A stretch of 64,000 nt of DNA, taken from Bacteroidia bacterium. Its GTDB lineage: Bacteria > Bacteroidota > Bacteroidia > Chitinophagales > UBA2359. The translations under genes were made by a program, and so were the position numbers. The notes under the pieces are model-generated. The model saw only the letters and a list, made by a program, of their open reading frames with translations, had not been told where the DNA came from and made no database searches. Location: positions 184,328-248,327 of the forward strand of contig JAUHXA010000002.1 in the NCBI GenBank assembly GCA_030427245.1. Direction: 5' to 3'. Positions 36,201 to 45,212 of the stretch are shown here, piece after piece; positions within the stretch are counted from its first letter, which is position 1, and each line of letters opens with the position of its first letter.

Positions 36201-38257
36201 TGAATGCCGAACCCGACATCGTTTTCACTTCTATCAATACCCCGATTGACATTGCCGTATTGGAAAACGATAAAGGAACAGAAATCCATGTCACCGACAT
36301 TGTGAGTAATCCTTCAAATGGTACGATAACGGTCACACCTGGCACCGATATCATTACTTACACGCCTGCAAATGGATTTGTGGGAACAGATTATTTTGAA
36401 TATCAAATTTGTGACGACAAGGGCGATTGTGACATAACGATTGTCACCATTATTGTACTGGAAGCGGGTGTTACCAATTTGCCTCCCAATGCAGTGAATG
36501 ACATTGCAGCTACTACTTTGAATACGCCTGTGGTGATTGATGTATTGGGGAACGATAACGACCCTTTTGGGGGCGATATTATTTCTTTGACAAGTACCCA
36601 TTCTTTTACAGAAGGAATGTTGGAAGCTGACTTCGGAAATGGTACGGTAACTTATACACCGAATGACACCAATGAAGCGTATGTAGATAGTTTTATTTAT
36701 GTGATTTGTGACAATGGTACGCCAGTGATGTGCGATACGGGGTTGGTGGTCGTTACGGTGAGTGATGTTTCTGTGACAGTCAGTAATCAAGCCCCTATTG
36801 CAGTAGATGATGAAGCGACAACAGATTTAGGCAAGCCAATTAATGTGCCTGTTTTGGACAATGATTTTGACCCTGATGGCGATAACAGCGATTTGATTAT
36901 CGTTTTGATTACCCAACCCACAGGTGGTACTGCAAAGGATGAAAACAGTGATGGCATTGTGACTTATACGCCTGATCCTGGTTTTACAGGCACCGACTTT
37001 TTTACCTACATCATCTGCGATCAAGGAGAACCTCCTCTTTGTGATACAGCTTATGTCACTATTGCAGTGACAGGGAATGTCGCAACGATTGACACCTTAA
37101 CCGAAGAAGAAACACCTGTGGAGATTTGTCTGGAAGACTATATTGATGCCTTTGAAATTGGCTCAGTAGTAATCGTCACTCAACCCGATAACGGAACAGC
37201 AGGCAGTTCTGAAAACGCCAATTGTGTTATTTATGACCCCGATTTGGATTTTACAGGAGAGGATACTTTTACCGTTGATGTTTGTAATGCTCAAAGTAGT
37301 TGTATTCCTGTCAATATCAATATTGAAGTCACGCCTGTTCCCGATCCGCCCATTGCAGTAGATGATATAGTGAGTACGCTGGTTAATACACCGATTGTCA
37401 TTGAAGTATTGGAGAACGACAGTGATCCTGATGGCGATGCCATTACAGGTGTGGTGATTATTGACGGACCTTTTGTAGAAGGGGCGACTGCAACGGTTGA
37501 TTTTGGCTTGTTGAATGTAAACTATGTTCCTGCAACGGATTTTATTGGCACAGATTCCTTTCAGTATTTGATTACCGATCCTACTGGACGTACTGATACG
37601 GCTTGGGTATTCATCACAATTGATACAACGATTGTCAACCCACCGATTGAAGGTGAAGTTGCTGCAATAGACGATTCCGCAACTACTACAGAGAGTATTG
37701 AAGTAGTGATTCCCGTTTTGGAAAACGATTTTATCCCTGCCGATTCTTTGGTGACGAGCATAGATATTCGTATTGTATCGCCCGCATTGTCAGGAACGGC
37801 AATGGCGGGAGACACGAGTGTACTTTATGTTCCTGACCTTGATTTTGTGGGTATTGACAGTTTCCGCTACGAGTTGTGTGTCACCTTTATCAATGATTCG
37901 GTGGCTTGTGATACGGCTTTGGTGGTCATTGATGTGCAAAATAGCAATTGTATTCCAAAGTTTGCCACTGCTTTTTCACCCAATAATGATGGGGTAAACG
38001 ACCTTTTTGAAATTGAAGGTTCAGCAGCTTGCTTTAATGAAGAGTTTCCTTCAAGCTTGCTCATTTTCAATCGTTGGGGAGATGCAGTTTATCAAGTAGA
38101 AGGTTATGATAATACGATGGCATGGAATGGTACTTGGCAGGAAAATGGTGAGGATGTGCCTGATGGTACTTATTTTTACATTTTTACTTATCAATTAATT
38201 GATACAGAAATTGTTGTGCCTCGTCAAAAAACAGGCTTTGTGGAGATTTGTAGGTAG
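33203..38257 (+). CDS. Giant repeat adhesin-like protein with T9SS type B (gliding-associated) C-terminus
   Basis: A 1684-residue secreted protein. A long signal region ends near VFAQ (about residue 40). The body consists of about fifteen Ig/cadherin-like modules of 85-100 residues with the recurring pattern VLDNDSDPDGD...I..P.NGT......I.YTPN.GF.GTD.F.Y..CD..GLCDTA.V.I.V. The Asp-rich N-D-x-D-P turns suggest calcium binding. Unusually many cysteines (often Cys-Asp in each module) could form intramodule disulfides. The last 90 residues are a type B gliding-motility-associated C-terminal domain (FSPNNDGVNDLFEI ... LLIFNRWGDAVYQ ... WNGTWQENGEDVPDGTYFY). It is likely a surface filament or adhesin. 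A terminator follows 53 bases after the stop. Confidence 0.92.
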   Translation: MKAKYPLWYATKNFTTFFLLFLYSIGFTLVGTLTAPVFAQSPPIVEQISTCTQPLTPVIICMESNDPDGDSVSIDEEETHTLFNCSLTFLNDSCFQYIPLPGMTGTDTVYVIQCDDEIPPLCSTSEVYVTIGCEAPIPENDQVQITATSLTINGVTTETNTALQGAMIGVTANDSDPCNDDLLVTEISSPPSNGTANVVLGQVTYQPNEGFSGQDVLEYTVCNDCPKCETATVTIDVTASTSCNEDFSTCLAMSDTVELCPEYCEIPLAEVVTIDASVPEGTLSQNGNCFTYTPAATPTSETIATFIACNAGGLCDTTFVNISIEPDCGTKPPTAMDDFVTTSTGETVTISVLDNDSEPDGQTLTLTNILTPPNCGTATIEGNNIVYIVGNNCNANQSIVYEVCDPTGFCATATVFVTVETMDDCSFQDEYCLEPLQKIEICIQFCDLEGAAVQDVHPLFECSIEILNDTCFTYIPLPGYFGTDVLDIVGCNSEGVCDTIVVLAHSGCIEPIAEDDVGEVLSGEMVNIGILDNDHDPCGGELNPAIITQSSNGTSTINEDGILTYSSNAGFEGTDMVTYIACNDCDDGPMCDTANVAITVTSNGNENLPPIAADDQVTTNEGQAVLVFVLDNDSDADHDITELILTLMSNPSNGTVTPTGENAFTYTPNEGFTGTDTFIYQICDPDGLCDEATVTVIVNENNPTNDFVDAEPDLAYTIVNESVVIPVLANDLGDNIEITQIISSPTSGIIVNIDPANGTITYLPNTDFVGTDYFIYQICNNVGVCDTTLVTIEVQGNGDNLPPNANNDVAATEVNAPVNIDAVSNDTDPNNDSLRITDIIQSPNNGSVFIEVDGTITYTPNDDFVGCDAFAYNVCDEGGLCDIGIVSITVGTDACVHPPVAVDDEAITFQSTPIEIAVLDNDTDPENEDADPNNNQILTASLLSNPANGIVVPIGSTGFTYIPNNGFVGLDYFMYVVCDDGIPVLCDTAYATITVLPSGLNAEPDIVFTSINTPIDIAVLENDKGTEIHVTDIVSNPSNGTITVTPGTDIITYTPANGFVGTDYFEYQICDDKGDCDITIVTIIVLEAGVTNLPPNAVNDIAATTLNTPVVIDVLGNDNDPFGGDIISLTSTHSFTEGMLEADFGNGTVTYTPNDTNEAYVDSFIYVICDNGTPVMCDTGLVVVTVSDVSVTVSNQAPIAVDDEATTDLGKPINVPVLDNDFDPDGDNSDLIIVLITQPTGGTAKDENSDGIVTYTPDPGFTGTDFFTYIICDQGEPPLCDTAYVTIAVTGNVATIDTLTEEETPVEICLEDYIDAFEIGSVVIVTQPDNGTAGSSENANCVIYDPDLDFTGEDTFTVDVCNAQSSCIPVNINIEVTPVPDPPIAVDDIVSTLVNTPIVIEVLENDSDPDGDAITGVVIIDGPFVEGATATVDFGLLNVNYVPATDFIGTDSFQYLITDPTGRTDTAWVFITIDTTIVNPPIEGEVAAIDDSATTTESIEVVIPVLENDFIPADSLVTSIDIRIVSPALSGTAMAGDTSVLYVPDLDFVGIDSFRYELCVTFINDSVACDTALVVIDVQNSNCIPKFATAFSPNNDGVNDLFEIEGSAACFNEEFPSSLLIFNRWGDAVYQVEGYDNTMAWNGTWQENGEDVPDGTYFYIFTYQLIDTEIVVPRQKTGFVEICR

Positions 38258-38310
38258 TATAGTGAGTGGTTGATGGGGTTTTAAAATAAATGTAATCGCA
38301 ACACAAAAAC

Positions 38311-38341
38311 AAAAACGCAGTAGATTTTCTACTGCGTTTTT
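38311..38341. terminator. Bidirectional terminator
   Basis: AAAAACGCAGTAGA (38311-38324) pairs perfectly with TCTACTGCGTTTTT (38328-38341) around a 3-base loop, with A and T tracts on both sides. It lies between the convergent giant adhesin gene and the gene at 38402. Confidence 0.85.
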
Positions 38342-38401
38342 TTATGCTTGTAAAATGGGGCAACTCCAAGCTTTAACATTCTTATTTCACTGTTTCAACA
38401 A

Positions 38402-39277
38402 CTAATTAACAGAATACCCCAATTCATTCAAGGTTGCTGCCATATAGTTCAAACCTTTCAAATAGCGAAGCCCTTTGATGTCGTTCAGTACATCGGTACT
38501 GGCCATCGCACATCCGCCTACGACTACATACGCTTTGTTGAAAGCTTCTACTTGTTTGTCTGATACCTTACCTGCACGGTAATCGGTGTAAAAATTGAAG
38601 GTTTGTTCTCTGATTTTATCAGCAAAAACCAACAAAGTTTTGAACATTTCTTCGTAAGAAGGTTGACGGCTTTTGAATTGGACATAGTCTTTTCTCAACT
38701 TTGCTTCTTTCATCACCTGTTTGTTCATTAGAAACTGATTGTTTCGTTTGTCATATAACCTTTCGCCTCCATAAATCATTTTGAAGTGAGAGTCACTACC
38801 TGGCTTGAAAGCAGCATTTAAGGCAATCAAACGAGTATAGCCATCTTCTCCGATAGTATTTGCAACATCTTTATCCCATCTTGCCACGTTTTTGGGATCA
38901 GAAATCCAGCCTCTCATACCTAGGCCTTTTTCTGGTCCTCCGCCTTCAATGGATTCGCTCATATACTGTTTGTATTTTTTGTCTCTTGTTTTATCAAAAT
39001 AATCGACATGACTTTTGATCCAACCGTTGCTGAAAGCGATTTTCTCATCAAAACTACTTTTCTTTATTTTTGCATAGTAATCGAGTGCTTCAATACCAAT
39101 CGGTTGCTCTCCTCTTAATGCCATTTTTTTCAATTTTTTAGGAGAGGTTTCCAAATCTATTTTGACAATATCTGCCTTTATTTTATCAATATTGTTGTTA
39201 GACAACTTAAAAGACTGAAGACCAATTACTATCGTTGTGCTTACCAGCACTAACAAAAGCTTTGTTAAAGATTTCAT
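38402..39277 (-). CDS. Secreted or periplasmic protein of unknown family
   Basis: A 291-residue protein with a signal peptide or anchor (residues 1-23, LTKLLLVLVSTTIVIGLQSF). The mature part is mostly helical and rich in lysine. Conspicuous segments are GGGPEKGLGMRGWISDPKNVARWDKDVANTIGEDGYTRLIALNAAFKPGSD in the middle and VVGGCAMASTDVLNDIKGLRYLKGLNYMAATLNELGYS at the end. The latter looks like a packed helical hairpin with one cysteine. I do not recognise the family. It is monocistronic, sharing the terminator at 38311 with the convergent gene. The secreted, helical nature is clear; nothing further can be supported. Confidence 0.7.
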   Translation of the reverse strand: MKSLTKLLLVLVSTTIVIGLQSFKLSNNNIDKIKADIVKIDLETSPKKLKKMALRGEQPIGIEALDYYAKIKKSSFDEKIAFSNGWIKSHVDYFDKTRDKKYKQYMSESIEGGGPEKGLGMRGWISDPKNVARWDKDVANTIGEDGYTRLIALNAAFKPGSDSHFKMIYGGERLYDKRNNQFLMNKQVMKEAKLRKDYVQFKSRQPSYEEMFKTLLVFADKIREQTFNFYTDYRAGKVSDKQVEAFNKAYVVVGGCAMASTDVLNDIKGLRYLKGLNYMAATLNELGYSVN

Positions 39278-39445
39278 AGAACAGAATTTTAAAGGTTAAA
39301 ATAAAAATAGAGTAAGGGGTTAAATTGAAAATAAATTAGATAAATGACTATTTATTGCTTATTTTTAGTTTGCATCTTTTTTTACAAAATAACTAAAATT
39401 AAGGAGAATTGCAACTATATTTTAACCCTTCAACCTTCCTGAATA

Positions 39446-40189
39446 ATGAAAAAATGTCTGATTGTTTTGATGTTTTTGACTGTGATTCCTTTACAAGCAC
39501 AGAACTTTTCTACTACCAACCTACAATTATTTTACGGTTTTGATTTCGATGATCCGCTCTTTGGCTACAATACCAAAGATGGTGATATGTTCAATTTCCA
39601 ATTGGAGCATTATGGCACTTGGAAATATGGAGACCACTATTTTTTTGTACAATTTTTCAAAGGAGAATTTTTGGATTTTGCTGGAAACCCGACCAATGAA
39701 CGTTATCGAATGTATGGTGAATACACTGCCCGATTCAGTATTTGTAGGATTCTGAACAATAAAACTTCAGAAGGGGTGATAAAAGATGTATTGCTGGCAG
39801 CACAGTTCAATCAAGGAAGCAGTAATTTTCATGCAACGCTATTGGGTTTGGGTTTTACTTTCAATATTAAGGGGTTTAACGTACTTGATGTCAATACTTT
39901 CTATAAAAATGACAATTTTGGAACTGAAACGCTGCAAATGACGACTATCTGGCAAATTCCTATTCCGATTGGCAAAGCACGTTTTTCTTTTGATGGGTAT
40001 TTTGATTTATCGGGAAATGATTTTTATGGCACCGACTTTATCACCGAACCCAAACTGCTGTGGGATATAGGTAATTGCTTCTCAAAAGAATCCGTAGGAA
40101 AAGTGCAAGTTGGTTGTGATTGGTACATTCATAAAAACGATTTGGTCAAAACAAGTGCGCCACAACTGGTGTTTAAATGGTCATGGTAA
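39446..40189 (+). CDS. DUF5020 outer-membrane beta-barrel protein
   Basis: A 247-residue protein with a signal peptide (residues 1-18, KKCLIVLMFLTVIPLQAQ) followed by alternating aromatic beta-strands typical of a small outer-membrane barrel: NLQLFYGFDFDDPLFGY, MFNFQLEHYGTWKYGDHYFFVQFFKGEF, DVLLAAQFNQG, and a C-terminal strand ending in tryptophan (APQLVFKWSW). The pattern matches DUF5020, a Bacteroidota family resembling nucleoside channel (Tsx-like) barrels. The transported substrate is unknown. It lies 58 bases before the CBS gene, possibly in one transcript. Confidence 0.75.
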   Translation: MKKCLIVLMFLTVIPLQAQNFSTTNLQLFYGFDFDDPLFGYNTKDGDMFNFQLEHYGTWKYGDHYFFVQFFKGEFLDFAGNPTNERYRMYGEYTARFSICRILNNKTSEGVIKDVLLAAQFNQGSSNFHATLLGLGFTFNIKGFNVLDVNTFYKNDNFGTETLQMTTIWQIPIPIGKARFSFDGYFDLSGNDFYGTDFITEPKLLWDIGNCFSKESVGKVQVGCDWYIHKNDLVKTSAPQLVFKWSW

Positions 40190-40247
40190 TTTTTTTTTGC
40201 AGTATTCGCAAAAAAAGCCTAATTTCATTACTAAATTCTAAAAATAT

Positions 40248-40739
40248 ATGAACCCTTACGAGTCGATTAAAACCTACATGGCAACCAATTTGATTACATT
40301 TACTCCTGATACCGATATTCGGGAAGCCATGGGGATTTTATTTAAAAGTGGTGTTTCTGGTGCACCTGTATTGAATAATGAAGGAAAATTAATCGGAATT
40401 ATTTCGGAAAAAGACTGCATGAAAGTCATTGTCAATAGAACCTATTACAATGAGCCTGCCGCTACTTCAAAAGTAGGCGATTACATGTCACATGAGGTCA
40501 AAACGATTGATGCCAATCTTTCGGTAACAGAAGCTGCCTATGAGTTTTTACACTGTAACTACCGCCGTTTTCCTGTAGTGGATAATGGAAGATTGGTAGG
40601 CCAGGTAAGTCGTCGGGATATTTTGAAAGGCATAATGACCATCGAAGATCGAAATGTTGAAGTTGTTCCTTCGAGTTGGGAAGCCCGAAAACCTGTTGAG
40701 ATTGTGAGTAAAACGAACCGCTACAATAAGAAGAAATAA
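40248..40739 (+). CDS. Tandem CBS-domain protein
   Basis: A 163-residue protein consisting of two CBS domains that together form a Bateman module for adenine-nucleotide sensing. The first CBS (about residues 8-62) has FTPDTDIREAMGILFKSGVSGAPVLNNEGKLIGIISEKD; the second (76-130) has TIDANLSVTEAAYEFLHCNYRRFPVVDNGRLVGQVSRRDI. There is no fused enzyme domain. Free-standing CBS proteins regulate partner enzymes by AMP/ATP/SAM binding; the partner cannot be named. It follows the DUF5020 gene on the same strand. Confidence 0.92.
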   Translation: MNPYESIKTYMATNLITFTPDTDIREAMGILFKSGVSGAPVLNNEGKLIGIISEKDCMKVIVNRTYYNEPAATSKVGDYMSHEVKTIDANLSVTEAAYEFLHCNYRRFPVVDNGRLVGQVSRRDILKGIMTIEDRNVEVVPSSWEARKPVEIVSKTNRYNKKK

Positions 40740-40895
40740 TTTAGTTTTTTTTAGTATCCAATATCAAACTTCAAAAATCTAACATGGAATCTTCGTTTAT
40801 AGAATACCAGATTTAGCAGTAATGAAGTTTGATATTGGATTTATCAAGAGGATAAAAAAATGTTACCCCTATCTGGAAGATAATTTCTTTTGTTA

Positions 40896-42365
40896 TTACT
40901 TCATTTTCTTCAACTCCTTCCAAACCTCATTCATCACCCCATTCCAATCTCCTACTTTCAACTGCCTAAAAATCCTCATTGAAGGATACCAAACCGTTTC
41001 GTTCCCCCGAGATTTTGGGGCAGGCTCTTCAATTCCCCAACGCCAATCGGGAGCATAATCCAATAATAACCAAACCTTTTTGTTCATCGAACCTGCCAAA
41101 TGTGCTATGGCTGTATCTACGCTTATCACCAAATCCAAGGCGTCAATATGTGCTGCTGTATCTGCAAAATCTTCAATAAAAGTTGACAAATCTGTCAATT
41201 GAGGTTGCTGCAAATCTTTGGAAGCTCTTCCGATTTGAAGTGAATACCATTCAAAGTTTTTGAGTTTCAAAAGACGGGTAAAAAAACGGGCGGGAATTGA
41301 ACGTTTTTGATCATCAGGGTGATTGGGATTGCCAGACCATACAAGCCCTACTTTGGGTAACTTGGTTTGGATTTTTGAAGTTTGATTTTTGAAGTTTGAT
41401 TCTATTGAAGGAACAACTTTGATAATGGATTTTTGAAGTGTGATAGGATATTCACCAAAAAATTGGGGTAGGCTCATAATCGGGATTTGGAAATCTGTTG
41501 AAGGCAATTCTTCTTTTGGAGTAAAAACTCTTTCGATTTCTGCAAAATTTATTTCTATCAATCGCTTCAATGCAGGCTGTATTCTCAAAAACACCTTCGC
41601 CCCTTTTTGCTGCAATAAGGGTACATAGCGAACAAATTGAAGGCTATCCCCAAAGCCCTGTTCGTTCCACACCAAAATACTTTTCCCCTCCAAATCTTCT
41701 CCTTTCCAAAAGGGTGCATCTGTTTTAGGATTCAAGGATTGATTCCTAAAAGCCAAACGACTGTCAAATAATTTCCACCCTTTTTCCCATTCTCCTATCT
41801 GCAAAAGCACTTGCGACAGATTGTATTGAAAGGGCGCAAAATCAGGCTCTAAGGCAATGGCTTGGCGGTAATATTCTATTGCATCTTCGGTATAACCCGC
41901 CGAAGCCGAAGCCCCTGCAATGGCGTTCAAAAGGTCGGTATCTTCGGGAGCTATGTCCAAGCCTTTTTCCAATACGTCAATCGCTGCTTCATATTTTTGA
42001 GCATCATCAAGCGTGATGCCCAAATTGTAAATCGCATCAATGGTTTGCGGTTGGAGTTTTAAGGATTGCCGAAAAGCCTCAATAGCTTTGGTGTATTCCT
42101 TCAATCTTCGATGGGCAATACCTAACAATAAAAAGGTTTGTGCATCTTTTTTGTCTTTTCGAGTCGATTGCTGCAATGCCTTGACCGCCTTGTGAATTTC
42201 TCCAAACTCCAATGCCAAATAACCATATACTTGCAGGTCATTGGGAGTCTGCAATTTGCTGGATTCAACTTCCTTGTAGAGTTCTTCGCCTCTTTCATCG
42301 TGGTGATTTTCTTGAAGGAGGTGATAGGCTTGGTGGAGTTTTTCGGTGTGGGTTGTATTGGTCAT
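40896..42365 (-). CDS. TPR protein with C-terminal glycosyltransferase-like domain
   Basis: A 489-residue protein. Residues 1-205 hold five to six TPR repeats (AQTFLLLGIAHRRLKEYTKAIEAFRQSLKLQPQ and similar). The C-terminal half resembles heptosyltransferase/OGT-like glycosyltransferases (GT9/GT41 fold): LVWNEQGFGDSLQFVRYVPLL, VGLVWSGNPNHPDDQKRSIPARFF, and ISVDTAIAHLAGSMNKKVWLLL, which forms the nucleotide-binding region. This TPR-GT architecture is widespread and often uncharacterised; the closest known functions are protein or LPS glycosylation. Around 41365-41430 the linker is a degenerate lysine/asparagine-rich repeat (SNFKNQTSKIQTKLP). The acceptor is unknown. Confidence 0.85.
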   Translation of the reverse strand: MTNTTHTEKLHQAYHLLQENHHDERGEELYKEVESSKLQTPNDLQVYGYLALEFGEIHKAVKALQQSTRKDKKDAQTFLLLGIAHRRLKEYTKAIEAFRQSLKLQPQTIDAIYNLGITLDDAQKYEAAIDVLEKGLDIAPEDTDLLNAIAGASASAGYTEDAIEYYRQAIALEPDFAPFQYNLSQVLLQIGEWEKGWKLFDSRLAFRNQSLNPKTDAPFWKGEDLEGKSILVWNEQGFGDSLQFVRYVPLLQQKGAKVFLRIQPALKRLIEINFAEIERVFTPKEELPSTDFQIPIMSLPQFFGEYPITLQKSIIKVVPSIESNFKNQTSKIQTKLPKVGLVWSGNPNHPDDQKRSIPARFFTRLLKLKNFEWYSLQIGRASKDLQQPQLTDLSTFIEDFADTAAHIDALDLVISVDTAIAHLAGSMNKKVWLLLDYAPDWRWGIEEPAPKSRGNETVWYPSMRIFRQLKVGDWNGVMNEVWKELKKMK

Positions 42366-42405
42366 AGATTTAGCTGAAACTATTTGGAAAACTTTGGGGT
42401 AATGC

Positions 42406-43755
42406 TTAATTAATTTTCACAAAATCCATCACCCAATCAATCTTTATGATTCCTCCTCGTCCCTTTCTGTCAAAACGCATATAACGGTGTTTGATTTTGT
42501 AGCCCCATTTGTTCACCAACTTAAACCCTTCACTTTCTGCAATTTCTATCAAAATTTTAGCTGTATCAATAAAAACATTGCTAACAGAACTGTTTCCTAC
42601 AACCATCACATAATGACTTTGCTGCTTCAAAATCGTATGCATTTGTTGAAAATGTTGCCGCATTTCCAAAAAATAACGGTAGGTTAGATAGGCGTGTTTG
42701 TGTCCATTTTTGGGGTCAGAAGAATAAATTTTTTGAAGATTTTTATTCAGTTGCTCGTTTTTTGTCAATATTTCAAAAGGAGAATAAGCTGCATATTCGG
42801 GCTTATGAATGTGCTTGGTTCCAATATAGCGTTTTTTCTTCTGATTTTGTTGGCTTTGTGTTTGCATATCGAACAAATCACCAATCCAAAAAAGCTCTGC
42901 CATTTGATTGTAAATATAATCAATAGCTTTTATGTAAGGGGGAGACGTAACCGCTAAGTCTATACTATTTGGGGCAATGTAATTGGTAAGGGGTTTAGAA
43001 CTATTGGTGTGAATAATAGTACTTTTTTGTGATTTATTAATTTTGCTCGAAAAAGCTACAATTCTCTCTTGAAACAATCGTATTTTCCTCAAAAACAAAG
43101 CATTGGGTTCTTCTGGCGTTTTTATCTTGGTATGTGAAACATACGTTTTTTGCGATTGATTGTCAGCATTGGAGGCTTTTCTGATAATAGAAGAAAAACA
43201 AATCAACATCAAATCTTGAATATCTTTAACTTCTTTGTTTAGCCCAAACTTTGCAGGGAGTTCGTCAATAATGGTTCTGATAATGGATAATTTATGAATC
43301 GCTTCTTTGGTAAACCAATGTTCAATCTTTTCACAATCAGGCTTAAATGTGCCTTCTTTTCGATTCTGAATTTCGGTTAGTATCCACTCAACAATTATAT
43401 CAAGTAGTTTTGAGTCAATTTTTGTTGTTTTCGCTTTGGAAATCAAAACTGAAAGCGGGTCAATATCAATTCCTATGCTGTTTTGACCATGCAGCAAGCT
43501 TTCTACCAAAGTAGTTCCTGAACCACAAAAAGGATCTAAAATCAATTGAGAAAAATCACTATCATTTGCATATTTTTCTATCGCCCAACGAGGAATTTGT
43601 GGAATGTATTTAGCAGGATATTTGTGAAAACCATGCGTTAAGGTCGTCACTTTTTTGGTGTTGATGTTAAAAATGGTATTTTCTTCTATCTCTAAAGGAA
43701 TTTTTTCCTTAATCGTCACATACTCTGCTACTTCCTTATTGCTGATTGCCGTCAT
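42406..43755 (-). CDS. Site-specific DNA amino-methyltransferase 2 (TSPPY type) of an R-M operon
   Basis: A 449-residue DNA methyltransferase. SAM motif I is DPFCGSGTTLVE beginning at D74, followed by GIDIDPLSV (motif II); the catalytic motif IV is TSPPYIKAIDY near residue 268. SPPY favours N4-cytosine methylation, though N6-adenine cannot be excluded. Motif I precedes motif IV, the reverse of classical beta-class enzymes. The N-terminal HGFHKYPAKYIPQIP is a recurrent element of this subfamily. Its ATG overlaps the stop of the previous methyltransferase by 4 bases, indicating translational coupling. Two methyltransferases with one nuclease suggest an asymmetric recognition site, each enzyme modifying one strand. 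Confidence 0.9.
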   Translation of the reverse strand: MTAISNKEVAEYVTIKEKIPLEIEENTIFNINTKKVTTLTHGFHKYPAKYIPQIPRWAIEKYANDSDFSQLILDPFCGSGTTLVESLLHGQNSIGIDIDPLSVLISKAKTTKIDSKLLDIIVEWILTEIQNRKEGTFKPDCEKIEHWFTKEAIHKLSIIRTIIDELPAKFGLNKEVKDIQDLMLICFSSIIRKASNADNQSQKTYVSHTKIKTPEEPNALFLRKIRLFQERIVAFSSKINKSQKSTIIHTNSSKPLTNYIAPNSIDLAVTSPPYIKAIDYIYNQMAELFWIGDLFDMQTQSQQNQKKKRYIGTKHIHKPEYAAYSPFEILTKNEQLNKNLQKIYSSDPKNGHKHAYLTYRYFLEMRQHFQQMHTILKQQSHYVMVVGNSSVSNVFIDTAKILIEIAESEGFKLVNKWGYKIKHRYMRFDRKGRGGIIKIDWVMDFVKIN

Positions 43756-45194
43756 TTTTTTAGAATAATTATGCTTTCTCTCAAATAAGATTTCAATGTT
43801 TCCAGTTTTCTTTTCTGTTGCGAACTGGTTGTTAAATGTCTTGTTACCAATATATCTTTTACTTCAAAACCTATTTGCCGAGCAGTATCTGCAATAAGAA
43901 TGTCAGTTGGAATAATAACCCCTGTATAAGCAGAATTCCCAACTACAATTCCCACATATCCTCCTTTTGCAGTTTGTTGGTATAGTTTCTTCAACAGTGT
44001 GTACATATCGTCAAAATAGCCCATCACAACTCTCGGTATTTTTTTGTGCCACAGCTTTTGGTGGTCAAACAATTGCAGCAATTTTTCTAAGGTTGGATGT
44101 TGGTATTCAATAGGTTGTTGAATACCTGCATTGGTATTGGAGCGAAACCCCGTTTTTCGCAGTTTTTTTAGTTCCTCTCTATTTTGTATCAATTCACTCA
44201 ACCACAATTCTACTTTGTGAATTTCAAAATAATCAAAGCAATTGCAGTAAGGGGGCGAGAAAAAAGTAAAATGAATTTCATCAGAAAAGTAGGTATCAAA
44301 CTGCAAGCAATCACCTTGAAAAATAGTAGGCGTTTTTTGAATATTCCCATAATGATGGGTCAAATCGTGCCATATAATTTGAAGTTTTTCTACAAAGGTT
44401 TGAATAACAAATCGAAATTTGTCTTTTGGGAAATTCGCATTCTCCCAAATCGATTGTTCAATATTTATATAGCCTGTTTTTGTTCGTTTTCGATTTTTGT
44501 ATTTGATGCCATTGCCTTCTTTTTTCACATTGGAAACCGCTTCAACAATAGACAACCATGAAATCGTCAAAACTTTTTGAATGGCATAATTATCAATGCT
44601 TTCAACATACTCCTTCAATTGCAACAAGGCGTGGAGAATCGTTGTGTTGAATACTTTATCAGAAAGGGTGAAATTGGTTTGGTAGGTCTTATTGGAAATT
44701 TGAAGTTTGGGCAAATCATCAATGATTTTTTGCAAAAAATCAAGGTCTTTTTGTGTATAAAAGCTGTTTTCAACTTCTGCGACCAATACTGAAATAGGGT
44801 TTACATCTACTCCAAAAGATGCCACATTGTTCCACCTTGAAGCCAATAGTGTTGTTCCACTTCCACAAAAAGGGTCAAAAACATTACCTTTAATTTTCCA
44901 CTCTTTCAAAAATGCCTCTACTAATTTTGTAGAATAACCTTCACGATAGGGAAACCAACGTTGAATGGGCGTTTTAGGTGCATTTTGAAAATGAACTTGA
45001 TTGCCAAAACTGCTCCCGTTTTTTAAGGTAAATTGAGCTTCTAACTGCTTGATTAGTAGCTTTTGTTCTTCAATTAAGTTATTTCCTTCTGTAACTTCTA
45101 CTTCATACAAACCAGGTATCACTAGTTGTTCCTTGACATAGCTCGTTATTTCAAAGTCTGCAATGTATTGGTTTGTATTTGAAGTTATGCTCAT
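43752..45194 (-). CDS. Site-specific DNA amino-methyltransferase 1 (FSPPY type) of an R-M operon
   Basis: A 480-residue enzyme with the same layout as its downstream neighbour: RWFPYREGYSTKLVEAFL (the counterpart of the HKYPAKYIP element), motif I VFDPFCGSGTTLLASRW at about D107, GVDVNPISVLV, and motif IV FFSPPYCNCFDYFEIHKVELW near residue 312. The late block GYVGIVVGNSAYTGVIIPTD is shared in form with YVMVVGNSSVSNVFIDTA in the other enzyme. The two are clearly paralogues but far diverged, consistent with distinct half-site specificities. It starts 18 bases after the nuclease stop and ends overlapping the second methyltransferase. m4C is the more likely product. Confidence 0.9.
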   Translation of the reverse strand: MSITSNTNQYIADFEITSYVKEQLVIPGLYEVEVTEGNNLIEEQKLLIKQLEAQFTLKNGSSFGNQVHFQNAPKTPIQRWFPYREGYSTKLVEAFLKEWKIKGNVFDPFCGSGTTLLASRWNNVASFGVDVNPISVLVAEVENSFYTQKDLDFLQKIIDDLPKLQISNKTYQTNFTLSDKVFNTTILHALLQLKEYVESIDNYAIQKVLTISWLSIVEAVSNVKKEGNGIKYKNRKRTKTGYINIEQSIWENANFPKDKFRFVIQTFVEKLQIIWHDLTHHYGNIQKTPTIFQGDCLQFDTYFSDEIHFTFFSPPYCNCFDYFEIHKVELWLSELIQNREELKKLRKTGFRSNTNAGIQQPIEYQHPTLEKLLQLFDHQKLWHKKIPRVVMGYFDDMYTLLKKLYQQTAKGGYVGIVVGNSAYTGVIIPTDILIADTARQIGFEVKDILVTRHLTTSSQQKRKLETLKSYLRESIIILKK

Positions 45195-45212
45195 GTAAAA
45201 ATTGTTTTTTGA

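Noticed and set aside
36314..36790. Long minus-strand frame opposite the giant adhesin
   Set aside because: It is a shadow of the repetitive plus-strand gene; the protein has no domain or signal and the plus frame has clear family motifs.
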